A DNA stretch of 64,000 nucleotides. Source: Verticillium longisporum. Lineage: Eukaryota > Ascomycota > Sordariomycetes > Glomerellales > Plectosphaerellaceae. Positions 1 to 11,957 of the stretch are shown here, piece by piece; positions within the stretch are counted from its first letter, which is position 1, and each line of letters starts with the position of its first letter. Location of the stretch: NCBI GenBank assembly GCA_019188255.1, contig JAETXT010000005.1:2480001-2544000 (forward strand). Reading direction: 5' to 3'. Both the position numbers and the translations under genes were made by a program. A model generated the notes under the pieces. It was given only the letters and a program-made list of their open reading frames with translations, had not been told where the DNA came from and searched no databases.

Positions 1-981
1 ATGAGCATCTCGTCATCTCCGCCATCCTTGCGCCCGTCTCAGTGCTGTCATTGCTTTTGCTCACTGGTCGGACCGGGCAGTTGCCGGCTGGACGGCTCTG
101 TCGATCACTCGGGTAGCGCCCGGCGCTTGTGCGTATGTTATGCTCTTAGCCCTTGTGATGAGTTGAGATCCTCCAGGTCTGAGATCAGCTATCTGGCACA
201 CCGTTCGTTGCGACGGTTGAGATCGGTGAGAGACTTCTGACCTGTCAGAACAGAGAGACACAAACCCGTCGTCTAGATGAGAGATCTCGGACAACGTTCC
301 ACTCCAGCCCTTTGAGTCCAGTAAGCGCAACCCACATACTAGCCAAACCAGCAGAGTATATGACATGAGCAAATGCAGGCAATGTTTTCTTGTTGCGCGT
401 CTGGCTAACGCGCCGAAGGGTTTCTCTGTTTAAACTGTTCTACACTGAGCTGGCAGCTCTTCGTCACGCGCCTGCCCGTCGGTTCATGGTGGCAGGTCTC
501 TCCAGGCCGGCGCGAGAGAACTTTCCACCCTCAAACCCTACGTAGTCCCCACGAAGGAGGCCTCATCCGCAAGAATAATGCAATCCTCAGAACGAAGCCA
601 TGCAACCGCCCGTATCCGGCCCGAGCCCATGCCATGGGGTCGGGTAATAACGCCTTGCTAAATAATACAGAAAAACACAACGCGGAGATTTGTTGGTGTG
701 CTCGGCCGCACTTTTTTTTTCAGTCTCTCCCGTGAGCAGGGGTGGGTTGCGCAGCTTAGCTTCCCCGCCACTGGTGTCCGTTCCCCCACGTCCATTTTTA
801 CCTGTTATTCGAGCTCCAAGTATCCAGTCGAGCAAGATCCTCGTAGTTATTCGCGTGCCGGTTTGTCATCGTATGGTTGTGACGTCGATCGTACCGCAAA
901 GGGCTTTCCTACCATTATTGCCCTGCGAGACGCTCATGACGATAGAGGATCTGAGCGTCAACATCCATTGCCGAAAGCCCA
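1..981. other. Intergenic, no gene recognised
   Basis: I see no ORF with a recognisable protein, no splice-supported exon and no tRNA in this stretch. It lies downstream of the minus-strand TAF4 gene, so its right end probably holds that gene's 3' UTR. A T-rich run near 710-720 is the only low-complexity feature. Confidence 0.5.
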
Positions 982-3219
982 CTACTGCTTGGGACCAGAG
1001 GTGTCGAGTTGAGCATACGCTCGCTGCATGGCCCTGATCTCAACGCCGTCGCCTTCTAGTGCAGAGACCCAGTCGCGGAGCTGGATGTTCTTTCCTTATC
1101 TTTATCCTCACGCCACGCGCCAGGTCTGCGATGCGCACTACCATCTGTTGTCAAGGCGCTTGGTGGTGGCACAACTGGGGTGCCCGGTGCTGTAGGGGCG
1201 CCTGGCTTTCCTCCAGCACCAGCCTTCGGCGTGCTCGCGCCGCTGCCTCCACCTGTCATCCATGAGTAAGACTTGCCCCCCTTTTTCTTGCCGAAGAGAC
1301 CCGAAGTGTTTGTCAGGCCTAGAAACTCGCGACTGGTAGTGTTTTGGTTGGCATGGCTGCTTGCCTCGGCCTTCTTCGCAGCCTCCAGCTTCTTCTGCTC
1401 CTTCTTCGTCATGGCTTTCTCGCCATCGGGCGCCGATACGCCAGGGGTGCCAGGCGCCGCAGAGCCCGCACGGTTTGCACCTGCGCCAGTGTCTGTGATA
1501 CCCTCTTTGCGGGCGTTTCGTCTCCGCAGCCTCGACTCCTCCCACTCTCGCTCTGCCTTGCCGATGTCTCTCATTAACGCACTGACAGTAGTTGCGTTGG
1601 CGAGCTGGGCTTTGCGGAGCTTGGCCGGACGGTTGCCATTGGCCGAGTCGGCAGCGCTGAGAGAGCCTGAAGGTCAAATGTCAGTGAACCATAAACAAAA
1701 GTGGCAATGTCTTTGCTGCCTCACGTTTCAGGGGTGGGTGCTGGAGTCAGCCTTGCCCCCAACGTCATTGCCTTCGCCGTTGGACTCAGCAGGAGTCGTG
1801 TTGAGGGGCCCTGCCGCCTCTTTCCACTCGTCAGGCACCTCACCGTGGGAACTTTGCTGTCGTGTGACGGCAATGCGATGCGCGTCTTCGATCAAAGACC
1901 TCAGCCGCTGCTTCGAAGCTATCGAAAGCAGAGCGAGCTGATCCGCCAGATAGGCATCGTGAGGGATCCAAGTGCCAGATGTCTTGATGACGGCGCCATC
2001 GGGCCCGACCTTAGTGCTGACCTTAACTGGTTTGGGGTGCTCATCCATTACCTTGATCTTACCCATCGGTTGGGAGGCCTTCATGTCCCAGTTGAGGGTA
2101 AGCCCATGCTCCTTCGCAATCGACTCTGCCCGCCCCTGCACGTTAGGGACAACGAGGAATGCGCTGTTCAATTCCACAACCCGCTCCGCAGAAAGGGCTT
2201 TCGCGCTTGCCTGCCAAGCCTTCTCCGCCGCTTCAGCGATCACTTGATCCTGGGACTTGCCGCCGTTGGGCTGGACTGCCTGATTCGCAGAGCCAGCGCC
2301 ATAGAAAGACGCCTTGTTCCCAGGGTTCTGAATAGAGAAGCCTGTCCTGGAGTCGGAAATTGAGGGTTCAACGGCGAACAGCTCAGCCAGATACTGTTCC
2401 TCTGCCCTCAAGTCGATTCCCGTGCCAGCGAGCGAGTCGGTCACATCGTACTCGTATTCTTTCTGGGGGCGGTCGGCAGGCCTCGATGGGGGACCCATAG
2501 CACCTTGAGGTGGCTGTTGGTGCTGCAGGTGTTGCTGATGCTGCTGCGGGACCTGTTGCATGCGCTGCTGTTGCTGTTGCGCATGGTACTGCTGGTGCTG
2601 GTGCTGCTGCGCATACTGCGGCGGTTGCTGTGGATAGAGATGCTGTTGATGTTGCTGCTGCTGCGGATGTGGTTGCTGCTGCTGCAACTGTGGCTGCATT
2701 TGCTGTGGTTGCTGCTGCTGTTGCTGCTGGAGTGGCGGCGTTTGTTGGGGATACTGGTGGTTAAGGGGCGGCGTCGCGGCAGCAGACATAGGTGGCGTGA
2801 ATGTGATATTAGTGTATGGCACGGGTGGTCCGGTGGGCGGAGGTGTCGGTCGCGACTCAGGTAGGGCGATCGTCGGAGTAGTGCTGCCGTTGCTGCTGCC
2901 GTTGCCGTTCGGGTATGGGGTTGTGTAGCTGCTCTGAGCGGGTATCTGAGGAGCTTGCTGAGTAGCCGGGTAGACTGGCGTAGCTGCCGGGGTCGTGACG
3001 CCGGGAGTAGAAGGAGCCCCAGGACTGGCATATGACTGTGTGTATGGGGTTGGTGATGCTGGCTGAGACGGAGGACCGGGAGAAAGACGAGGCCGCTTGT
3101 TGGGGGCAAGGCGTTGACAGGAGACTGATAGGCCGATTGGGGGGAACAGGCGACGGCGATGCCTGAGCTGGAGAGAACTGCCTCTGAGGTAGAGGCTGCT
3201 GAGGCTGAGGCTGCGCCAT
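982..3219 (-). CDS. TAF4: TFIID subunit TAF4 (apparent frameshifts)
   Basis: Subunit of general transcription factor TFIID; TAF4 pairs with TAF12 through a histone-fold in the core of the complex. The start is the ATG at 3219 (MAQPQPQQPLPQRQF). Exons are 3219-1725 and 1666-982, with a 58-bp GT-AG intron. The N-terminal half is Pro/Gln-rich with a long polyglutamine tract (about 2505-2760). The conserved TAF4 C-terminal domain follows, including a Leu-rich segment (YLADQLALLSIASKQRL), a charged helix (DIGKAEREWEESRLRRRNAR) and the family-typical end (IQLRDWVSALEGDGVEIRAM). The correct protein needs one extra base at each of four homopolymers: 3139-3144, 3102-3106, 1731-1734 and 1091-1095. With these the spliced length is 2184 nt, about 727 residues. 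TAF4 is essential in yeast, so base-call error is more likely than gene death. It is divergent from YSH1 across a 640-bp shared promoter. Confidence 0.88.
1667..1724 (-). other. TAF4 intron
   Basis: A 58-bp GT-AG intron with donor GTGAGG and acceptor TTCAG. It splits the conserved Lys-Arg-Ser junction just before SLSAADSANGN. The phase works only if one base is restored in the G4 run at 1731-1734 just upstream. Confidence 0.75.
2505..2760 (-). repeat. Polyglutamine-coding CAG/CAA tract
   Basis: Interrupted CAG/CAA trinucleotide repeat on the minus strand, coding Gln runs broken by His, Pro and Met inside the TAF4 N-terminal half. It is a low-complexity activator-type region and is likely to vary in length between strains. 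Confidence 0.85.
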
Positions 3220-3860
3220 CGTGTCGGCTTTCGAGTCCGGTCGTCGCGTTGATGCAAGGAGGAAGGAAGGGCTGAAGTCGCAGAGCGCTTCAATAGGCCG
3301 TCGAGCCTATGCGGATTGTCGCGACCTCAGTCATGCGATGCGCTTGATTCGCGTCAAATAGCAGTGCCTTGATGTTCGCGTCGGAAGGTGAACCAGGGTA
3401 TCTCGTCGACAAGTTTACGATAGCGATGGCAAGATAGCCGTTGAGTTGGTGGCGGGCTGTAAGGTAGGTAATCGATCTGTTCTGGCGCGCCGAGTGTATG
3501 AAAGAAGGAGCATCACCAGAGACTGATTTCCAACGTCGCGAAGCTTGATCATCACGTGACTGGCAGCCTGATTGCCGCGATGGCCCGTGCTCCTTCCTGC
3601 TGGCTGGGCCATCAATGCATCCCCCAAACGATTGTCCAACGACCTGCAATAGTCAACCTCCCTACCTTGCGAACATTACTGCGATTGTTGAAGCTACTGA
3701 GCTGCAACGCGATCGCGCAGACGGAAACGTCTCCAGGGCGGGTTTACATCGCCAATGTGCTAATCTCACAGTGCCTGCCGTTCTCCCGCGCGCCGAAGAC
3801 GAAACGACGAGACGCGAGGATTACCGGACACTCTACGATTTACTCAATCTGTTCGCGACA
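3220..3860. promoter_or_regulatory. Bidirectional promoter TAF4 / YSH1
   Basis: A 641-bp gap between two divergent start codons, so it must carry the promoters and 5' leaders of both genes. I see no clear TATA box. Several short ORFs in all frames look like chance ORFs or uORFs rather than genes. Confidence 0.6.
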
Positions 3861-6838
3861 ATGGCGGCGAAACGCAAGGCCGCCGCCATGGCAGCCACCG
3901 TCACGGAAGAGCCTGTTGATCCAGCGGATGAACTGATGTTCCTCTGCCTCGGGGGTGGGAACGAGGTCGGCCGATCATGTCACATTATCCAGTACAAGGG
4001 AAAGACTGTCATGGTATGGGAAACAAGCACCTTCTGAAAGTGACAGTCGCTAACCCCTTTACAGCTCGATGCCGGTCAACATCCTGCCTATGACGGTCTT
4101 GCCGCGCTGCCCTTCTTCGACGACTTCGACCTTAGCACAGTTGATGTGCTCCTCATCAGCCAGTAAGCTACATTTCCCCTTCCTCCGTGCTGGCATGGCG
4201 TTACACAGGCAAGGTGGTATGCGACGAGTAGAGCTAGGATAGTGGCGGCCTTACTTGGCTTGCCGTTGTGCATCTGTCACTGTCGCCGCCTCTCCGCCAT
4301 CTTGCGCTACCTCAATGCAGTTCTCAGACTCAATACAAACTTCATTGCCATCGTCGCCCCCTTGCCTTGCCCGCCTTGTTTCTGTCGTGATCATCCAAGC
4401 CAACCCCCGAGCTTCAAACACATGATGTAGACTGTCGCGCCGAGTACACACACTGACCAGCGCACCAGTTTCACGTCGATCATGCCGCCTCGCTCCCTAT
4501 GTCCTGGCCAAGACCAACTTTAGGGGCAGGGTCTTCATGACCCATCCCACAAAGGCCATTTACAAGTGGCTCATCCAGGACAGCGTTCGGGTCGGAAACA
4601 CCTCATCCAACCCTTCGACGCAACCTGTCTATACCGAAGCAGATCACATGAACACGTTCCCTCAAATTGAAGCCATCGACTACCACACTACCCACACCAT
4701 CTCCTCCATTCGCATCACTCCCTACCCCGCAGGGCATGTCCTCGGCGCGGCTATGTTTCTTATCGAGATCGCGGGGCTCAAAATATTCTTCACGGGTGAC
4801 TACTCTCGAGAACAGGATCGACACCTTGTGTCCGCGGAGGTCCCAAAGGGTGTGAAAATCGACGTTCTCATCACCGAGTCGACGTACGGTATCGCGTCGC
4901 ACGTGCCGAGAGTGGAGAGAGAGCAAGCTCTCATGAAGTCAATTACAGGCATTCTAAACCGTGGCGGCCGCGTTCTGATGCCTGTGTTCGCCCTCGGCCG
5001 AGCTCAAGAATTACTGCTCATTCTCGACGAGTACTGGGGCAAGCACCCCGACTACCAGAAGTACCCCATCTATTACGCCAGTAACCTCGCCCGAAAGTGC
5101 ATGGTCGTTTATCAGACGTACGTGGGAGCCATGAATGACAATATCAAAAGACTCTTCCGCGAAGGAATGGCACAAGCGGAGGCATCAGGTGACGGCAGTG
5201 GCAAGGGTGGTCCGTGGGATTTCAACTACATTCGATCGCTGAAAAACCTTGATCGATTCGATGATCTGGGTGGTTGCGTGATGCTGGCCAGCCCAGGTAT
5301 GCTGCAAAACGGCGTCAGCCGAGAGCTGCTGGAAAGGTGGGCGCCGAATGACAAGAACGGCGTTATTATCACCGGTTACAGTGTTGAGGGAACCATGGCC
5401 AAGCAGATCATGCAGGAGCCAGATCAGATCCAAGCCGTGATGAGCAGGACCATGGCCAATGCTCGTCGCGGTCCCGGTGGAGATGGGGAGAAGTTTTTGA
5501 TTCCCAGGAGGTGCAGTGTACAGGAGTACTCATTTGCCGCACACGTCGACGGAACGGAAAACCGCGAGTTCATTGAGGAGGTTGCTGCTCCAGTTGTGGT
5601 AGGTCCCTGTCATCCATTCCTTGGTCTATCGGTGCAATTTCAGAAGCTGACCAGTTCAGATCCTTGTCCACGGCGAACAGCACAACATGATGCGCCTCAA
5701 GTCTAAGCTTTTGTCTCTGAATGCGAACAAATCCGTCAAGGCCAAGATCTTCAGTCCCAAAAACTGCGAGGAACTCCGCATTCCATTCAAGCAGGACAAG
5801 ACGGCCAAGGTCGTCGGCAAGCTAGCCACAATTCAACCGCCTACGAAGAGCACGTTAGAGGATGGTCAGAACGCCCCCTGATTACAGGCGTCCTTGTCCA
5901 AAATGACTTCAAGCTGTCTCTGATGGCACCCGAGGACCTGCGCGAATACGCTGGTCTCAATACCACGACCATCACCTGCAAGCAACGCCTCAAGCTCAGC
6001 GCCGCCGGCATTGACCTTATTCGGTGGGGTCTTGAGGGTGTGTTCGGCACCGTTGAGGAACTTCCCGAGATGCACAAGAAGAAGCTCAGCGAGAAGCATG
6101 ATGGCGAGGATGAAGAAGCAGATGAAAATACCAACGAAGTCCCCAAACAAGAGGAGGCCGATGAAGAAGTGGCGAGCTTAGTAGCCGCATACCTTTTGAT
6201 GGGCTGCGTAACGTTCCGCTACCGTAGCGACGGCGAAGTTGAGCTCGAGTGGGAAGGCAACCTTCTGAACGACAGCATTGCGGACGCTGTACTGACCTGT
6301 CTCTACTCGGTGGAGAGCAGCCCCGCTGCCGTAAAGCGTATGTATTAGATGATCTACCTCGATGACACCTTGACTGACCATCTCAGGTTCCGCCAACACA
6401 CACCAGCATGACCACGGACCCCCAGGCCATAATCCACACGCTAATCTTTCTCCTGAGGAACGGCTCGAGCGCTTCCTCATGATTGTGGAGAACCAATTCG
6501 GCGCTGACAATGTCAATCCTGTTGCGGATCCGAAGTTGCCCATTACTTCAAAGGATGATGCTAAGGGCGAGGACGAGGGCGAGGACGCTGATCCTTCCGC
6601 CATGGATACGTCAAATGATGGCGGGGACAAAGATCTTGATGAACGTCGCCGCGCAGAACTTGAACGTCTGCACAAACTGGGTATCCCTGTTCCAGGAATC
6701 CACATCAAGGTTGATAAGATGGAGGCCACCGTCTGGTTGGAAGATTTAGAGGTTGATTGTGTTCACAAGGCGTTTGCGGATCGTGTGCGCCGCGTCTGTG
6801 AACGTGCCGCCGAGGTTACGGCGCCGCTATGGGGTTGA
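3861..6838 (+). CDS. YSH1: mRNA 3'-end endonuclease YSH1 (CPSF-73)
   Basis: Zinc-dependent endonuclease of the cleavage and polyadenylation factor that cuts pre-mRNA before poly(A) addition, in the nucleus. Exons are 3861-4013, 4065-4162, 4469-5598, 5660-6337 and 6387-6838. It has a metallo-beta-lactamase fold: [21 protein letters not shown], the SHFHVDH metal motif (across the exon 2/3 junction), [23 protein letters not shown] and ESTYG. The beta-CASP region follows ([19 protein letters not shown]), then the C-terminal CPSF73 domain ending EVTAPLWG. Three single bases are missing relative to the family frame: at 4469-4472 inside the HxHxDH motif, at 4495-4497 and at 5874-5878. With them the spliced length is 2514 nt, 837 residues, normal for the family. 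The second intron is 306 bp, long for this window. Confidence 0.93.
4163..4468 (+). other. Long YSH1 intron (306 bp)
   Basis: Donor GTAAGC after the Ser codon and first two bases of the first metal-binding His codon; acceptor ACCAG. Other introns here are mostly 48-68 bp, apart from three of 118-218 bp in RHO1. No ncRNA or ORF of interest was recognised inside. Confidence 0.75.
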
Positions 6839-7107
6839 TGTCAACATCGGAGGAAAGGGCCGGGTTAATGATGTATACTACAAGCTGTCCACCAAAAGTA
6901 TTCCCACTACCGGAGACCGAATGGGTGTCCATACTTCGCATCATTTCAAGGTTACCAAAGCTGCGCGTGGAGAGACTGGCAATTGAGGTAACTGACGAAT
7001 GTCTCTAATGCATGATGATTGGTACAAAGGTGATAGGGTTACAACACTAACTACGTTTACAACTCTTCCAACACCAAAACTTCGTTCAGAACGAAGCATG
7101 AAGTTCC

Positions 7108-9935
7108 TTAACCGAGGTACTCTGACAACTCTTCCGACTCTTCCAAGGTAGCGGCAAAGGAAAATGGCTGGAAGGGCCAGCCGGCGAACTCTGCGAACTT
7201 GGAGAAAGACTCGACCCATGCCAGACGCAGAGAGTGCAACATAGCACTGGTACCTTCCATCATGACCAGGATGGCGATGGCTGACACTCGAGTTAGCGCA
7301 AGTCCAATTAAACACAAAGGTGCAATACATACTAAGGACAAACCACAGGTAGAATGCAACAACGATCATAATGCCGCCAGTGATACCAGTAGCGCTAGGG
7401 AGGCGAGAATACCGCCAAGAGTCATCGACCACAGCACAACACTGAGCTGCTGATGAGCCAGCGACAGAGCCCAGAGACGAAGGTATGACGCCGTGTGAGA
7501 CACACAGTTGAGGCAGAACTCTACATGATTGTTAGCAAGGGTGCTATATCGGATAGGGAAGGCAGCTTACCGATAGTGTGGATGATCTGATGGATCATGA
7601 CTTCGCTGAACTCAAACTCCTCATGCTCACCATCACCGTGAAGGTCCTGTGTGATCATTGCCACGCCCTCGCCGACCGAGTCGGTACTGGGACGCCCGTT
7701 CACTGCGTGGCCATTGCTGTCGTCTTCATCGTCGCCGTCGAGAGCGCTAACTCTGGAGGTCTCGCCGACAGCCCTGTAGCCGAGACCACGAGCTCTGTTG
7801 TGCTCCCTGCGCAGCCAGAAGGGCTTGAGGAATAGCAAAATGGGAACTTGTACGAATGCAAGCAGCAACAGAATGACCTGCACAGTCGCCTGCCCAGGGT
7901 AAAGCTGAACATCCAAGGTGCCAGGTGAAAGGAACATGTAGATCAACATGTTGAGAAGACCGGGCGGCTGCCTAGGGTTTGAAGGGTCGTTCCAGTTGAC
8001 CGACCACTTGTAGATGATACAAAGGACGAGGTAGCCGAAAATGGACTGGAAGAAGATCATGCCAGGAACAAAGTTGCCCCAAATATCAACAGGCTTTCTG
8101 AAGTGCCTGGCGTTTACGTAGGCAAAGATCAGTGAGTAGGTCATGTGTGCCCAGCCAAGAATGATGCTCATCTTCATCTTATAACTGTTGGAGAAGAGGA
8201 GGTCATTCTCTGTACCGTGCCACATCCAGTCCAAGCCGAACGGGTAACGGTAGCCGGAATCGTTGAGTGCGGCGGTAAGCGTCTGTCCGTCCACATACTT
8301 GTCGGGCACCCGCCAGTGCCAGGCGCTGTCGAACAGCGTAAGGGACTTCGAGAAGATATCGTTGTAAATAAGACCGGTGAAAAGCGAGAAGAGCGCCATG
8401 ATCAGAGCAATGTAACGTCCGTAGTAGAGCATTGCAAAAGTTCGAACGAAACCTTCTTCAGGGGCTTCTCCCAATAGATCATGGCCAGGGCGGCTGAAAG
8501 CATGATAATGGCGTGGCCCAGATCACCGAACATGACGGCGAACAAGAAAGGGAAGGTGACCACAACCGGAAGTGCTGGGTTGACTTCCTGGTAGGTAGCA
8601 GTACCATAAGCATTGACAATAGTTTGGAATGCCTCGGTGAATTTGTTGGTCTTGAGGTAGGTAGGAGGAGTCTTGTTGGTCCTGATTTCGTTGATGATCG
8701 AAGGAACGGAGAGACCAGCCCGGTTTGTTACTTCCTGCAACGTCGCACGGATGCGACTGACCTCGTTGGTGGGAGCCCAACCCTCAGCAATCAGAGTGCG
8801 GCGGGCCTTGTCGTATGAGAAATTGTTCAGTGTGTTGTAAACAGCTTTCTCCTTTGTAACAAGCACCATCCAGGCCGACAGCGATTGCGAGATTTGAGTG
8901 AGTTCCGCGCTGAGGGTCTGCTGTGTGTTGCGGAGGACGTTCTGAACATCATTGAGGCGAGCGTTGACCTCGTGCATCTGGTCACGGCGAAGATCGCTGT
9001 TCTCGTCGACATTGTAAGTCTCCGCACCCAAAGACTCGGAAATCTTGCGGATTTTGGCGAGAATCTCCTTGCCGTGGGCAAAAATGACGAAGACGTTCTT
9101 GTGCACAGTTTCGTTGGTCGACGGATCCACGAGGGGTTCCTCGATCTCCGACTGGTTCATGTACAGGTTTCCGCGAAGGGTGCGCCACAGGATGCGCTCA
9201 AAAGAGGCAACCCTATCGCGAGCAATAACACCGGCCACAAAGCCAATGTTCATGCCTGAGAAAGACCGTTCGACCTCGGGGGCGGAGTTGTGGTGCTCGA
9301 CATCCTGAAGGAGAGGTGCATCATCTTCCTCTGTCGACGCGCGAATCTCGTCTACATTGCCGTGAGCGCGATCGAAGAAGCCGCCAGCTTCGCGAAGTAC
9401 CCAGCGCCATTCTGTCAGCTCGACCTCACGCTTCTTCAGCGTCTCGTAGCTGTCGTTCAACTGGAAAACGCGTTGTTCAAGGCTTTGGCTCCGTTCGGCA
9501 AGTTCATCAATCTCGGATGTCGAAGGATTCGCCAGCCTTTCATTATCGAGATCGAGTTTTCGCAGTGGAATGCCTGCCTTTTCCATTTGCGCGTAGAAGT
9601 ATCCTGGAGCGCGGTTAGCTCCCAAAATGCATATGAACAGTAGGCGGACGATAACGTACGCAATTGGCGCTCGACGTTGTCTAGTCGTCGAATCTCCTGC
9701 GTGAAGGTTCGCTGGAAAGCATTGACTTCGCCGTTGAGCTGCGACGAAGTTTTGTTAGCAGGTGGGCTATGGGAGTAGGTTTTGGGGGAGGGGGGGAAGC
9801 GCGTACATCGCGGAATTGGAGGAGGCCAAGCTCTCCGAGAGCTGTCACGACGTCTCTGCCGATTTCGTTGGATATGTACAGCTGCACCATACTCATGTCC
9901 GCCGAGCGGAACATGGTATCCTGCGCTGGAGCCAT
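7108..9935 (-). CDS. VPH1: V-ATPase V0 subunit a (Vph1/Stv1 family)
   Basis: Membrane subunit of the vacuolar proton ATPase that forms the proton half-channels and acidifies vacuoles. Exons are 9935-9807, 9738-9660, 9603-7571, 7520-7333 and 7280-7108, with introns of 50-68 bp. The N-terminal cytosolic half begins [20 protein letters not shown] and contains a long coiled coil. The C-terminal half has the usual hydrophobic segments ([40 protein letters not shown]) and the [19 protein letters not shown] helix, whose Arg is the essential proton-path residue (Arg735 in yeast Vph1). The protein ends [11 protein letters not shown]. Two single bases are missing: in the A4 run at 8436-8439 (sense T4, Phe-Glu-Leu-Phe region) and the G3 run at 7398-7400. 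With them the spliced length is 2604 nt, 867 residues, as expected. The VPH1 versus STV1 assignment is by convention: most filamentous fungi have one copy. Confidence 0.93.
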
Positions 9936-10871
9936 TTTGATGGTTGCGAAAGCTCCAGAGCTGAGAGGGGTATGTGGTGGGAAGATTGCTGAGGCGTGTC
10001 GACGTCAAGATCCCAGGCAAGCTTCCAAGTTACTCTCGGAATGTCGTTGCCTCCAGGGATAAAAGCGGGTCCGCTTCCCGGAGGACAGATGTTCCGACCC
10101 AGCCTGGCCGCAAACCAGGGCGCAGCCTCCTCAGTGAATGAAGGACCCACTCAGATCCGAGTATTTTTTGCTCTGAAGGAAAGCTCGCTTAGAATTCCTT
10201 TCTGACTTCATCAACATCTGCGAATTATCACTATTTCACGACATACGGTCCCGAACACACCATTTGGGAGCTTGAGGTTGGCGTTATTCTGCCGATCTGG
10301 CAGTTGACTGCTCTCCCGACGCTTGGGTAGCACATCATCACAGCTCTTTCATGAGCCTTCTCGGCGCTGCCTTCCGCTCTGAGCAACGGTCCACGAGATC
10401 AGGTATACCAAGTGGCAGCTTGATTCGGACAATTTTGAGTTGCTTTCCCAACGGGGTCACATTCCAGTGACACGACGGCGCTTTCGAAGCCTCAATGCTC
10501 GCCTTTCGAGGCTACATGAGCAACTGAGGTCAATATGACGCCAAGAGTAAAACCATACGCCCTGCCAAGGGTGATCTCCGACGTGTTACAAAGCTCCAGC
10601 TACGGCCATGAAGAACTTTGCGTCAAATCCACGAGTCACATTCCAATTATAACTATAATCTCGGCACGAGAATCAGTAGCTTGCCCATAGGGCACGTAGT
10701 CATCCGTAACGGGTCATTTACACATCGTGGCCTCCCTGTCCCGCAGCCAGTTTTATGTTACATGGAAGGTTTCGCGTAAACGTTTGCCCGAGAACATGAG
10801 CGATGCATTACGACGGCATTAAATGAACGCTTGACTTGGAAGACATCTTGTATTATTGGTGAGGCGACCCC
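9936..10871. other. Intergenic between VPH1 and GET1
   Basis: A 936-bp gap. It holds the VPH1 promoter (right of 9935) and the GET1 3' end. GET1 and VPH1 are in tandem on the minus strand. I see no further gene, tRNA or repeat. Confidence 0.5.
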
Positions 10872-11634
10872 TCACAGCTCCTTCTTTTCACCAGAGCCGG
10901 CATCACCCGCAGTCGCTGGGACAGGAACCTGGGCAGGCTGTGCCTTGGCCTGGCTTTTCGTGGAGACGAGCCCTACGAGGGATGTAATCATCTCGCTGAT
11001 CAAGGCAAGCATGCCTGTGCATGCCAGCTGCCACGAGACGATGCTCACGCTTCCGATCGGGGCCTTGGGGAAGGACAGAAGCCACTCAGCGTAGTACGGG
11101 AACCAGCCGTATGGCAGCCAGAACATAGGCTGCTTGCCATACCAGAATGGTAGGGCGTATTGGGGTACTCGCGTGACAAGCATGCGAATGCCAGTAAGAT
11201 AACTATCGAACTTGGATCGCGAGGCCTCCTGTGCTTTTTCTGCAATTCAACGAGTCAGCACACATGCTTTGATTTTTCTCAGTCTTCCATTTGTTCCTGA
11301 CGTACTGCTGTCTTCCAGTTGCTCGAGCATCTTGTCATGGTTTCGCCTGAGCTTTGCCCACTTTGCAAACTGATCCTGACTGCTGGTGCCGTTCATCTCT
11401 TTGCGAATCTTCATATAGTCGGTCTGCAGTTGTCTGTGCTTCGTTGCCGCTCTGGAGCTTTCGAGGGGCAGGTAGCTTAGAAGAGTCCACAGCTGTGATG
11501 CGAGTTAGGCTGATGCAGCAACTTTTAAGGTTGGTGATGGCACCTACCAGGTTGTTGATCGTCGCTGCGCCGATGCTGTCGATGACACGAACCGACAGCT
11601 CAACGGCGAATATTATGAGCATTAGAGAAGGCAT
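10872..11634 (-). CDS. GET1: Get1, tail-anchored protein insertion receptor
   Basis: ER membrane receptor subunit that, with Get2, takes tail-anchored proteins from Get3 and inserts them into the ER. Exons are 11634-11548, 11492-11306 and 11239-10872; the introns are 55 and 66 bp with GT-AG ends. The spliced length is 642 nt, 213 residues, in frame without correction. Seen in the protein: an N-terminal membrane segment (MPSLMLIIFAVELSVRVIDS), a charged coiled-coil hairpin (KWAKLRRNHDKMLEQLEDS), which in this family binds Get3, and two C-terminal membrane segments around FWYGKQPMFWLPYGWFPYY and VSWQLACTGMLALISEMI. It ends in a Lys/Glu-rich tail. Length and motif order match the WRB/Get1 family. 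Confidence 0.93.
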
Positions 11635-11957
11635 GACGGGCAGTCTTAGCTCGGTTTGGCGGAGCGTCGTGATGTCGGACTATTCGTGCATGTCGTAACA
11701 GTTGGGTTCTGTGGGTTGGGCCAGGAGCTGTCAGTCAGATGCCACAACACTGAAAATCGTGTGCTATGTCATCGCCCCGCGAATTGCATGCACCACTTCT
11801 GCCGGGCGGTCAGATGTCCTGTAGCTGGAGTGGGCAGCCGATAAGACCATGGCCAGAATGCACCCCCACCTTACGCACAGCAGTATACAGCTCATTCCGA
11901 CAATGGGCCATCACATCATGGTATGCGTGCGTTAGGATCTGATATGCCTTTTCTGAA
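11635..11957. promoter_or_regulatory. Divergent promoter GET1 / PPTA-repeat gene
   Basis: A 323-bp gap between two divergent start codons, so it carries both promoters. No strong motif was recognised. Confidence 0.45.

Noticed and set aside
2505..2864. Leu/Ala-rich plus-strand ORFs opposite TAF4
   Set aside because: They are shadows of the CAG/CAA repeat read on the other strand (CTG = Leu, GCT = Ala), not genes.
982..3219. TAF4 as a true pseudogene
   Set aside because: The breaks are all at homopolymers, splice sites and conserved blocks are intact, and neighbouring essential genes show the same kind of break, so sequence error fits better.
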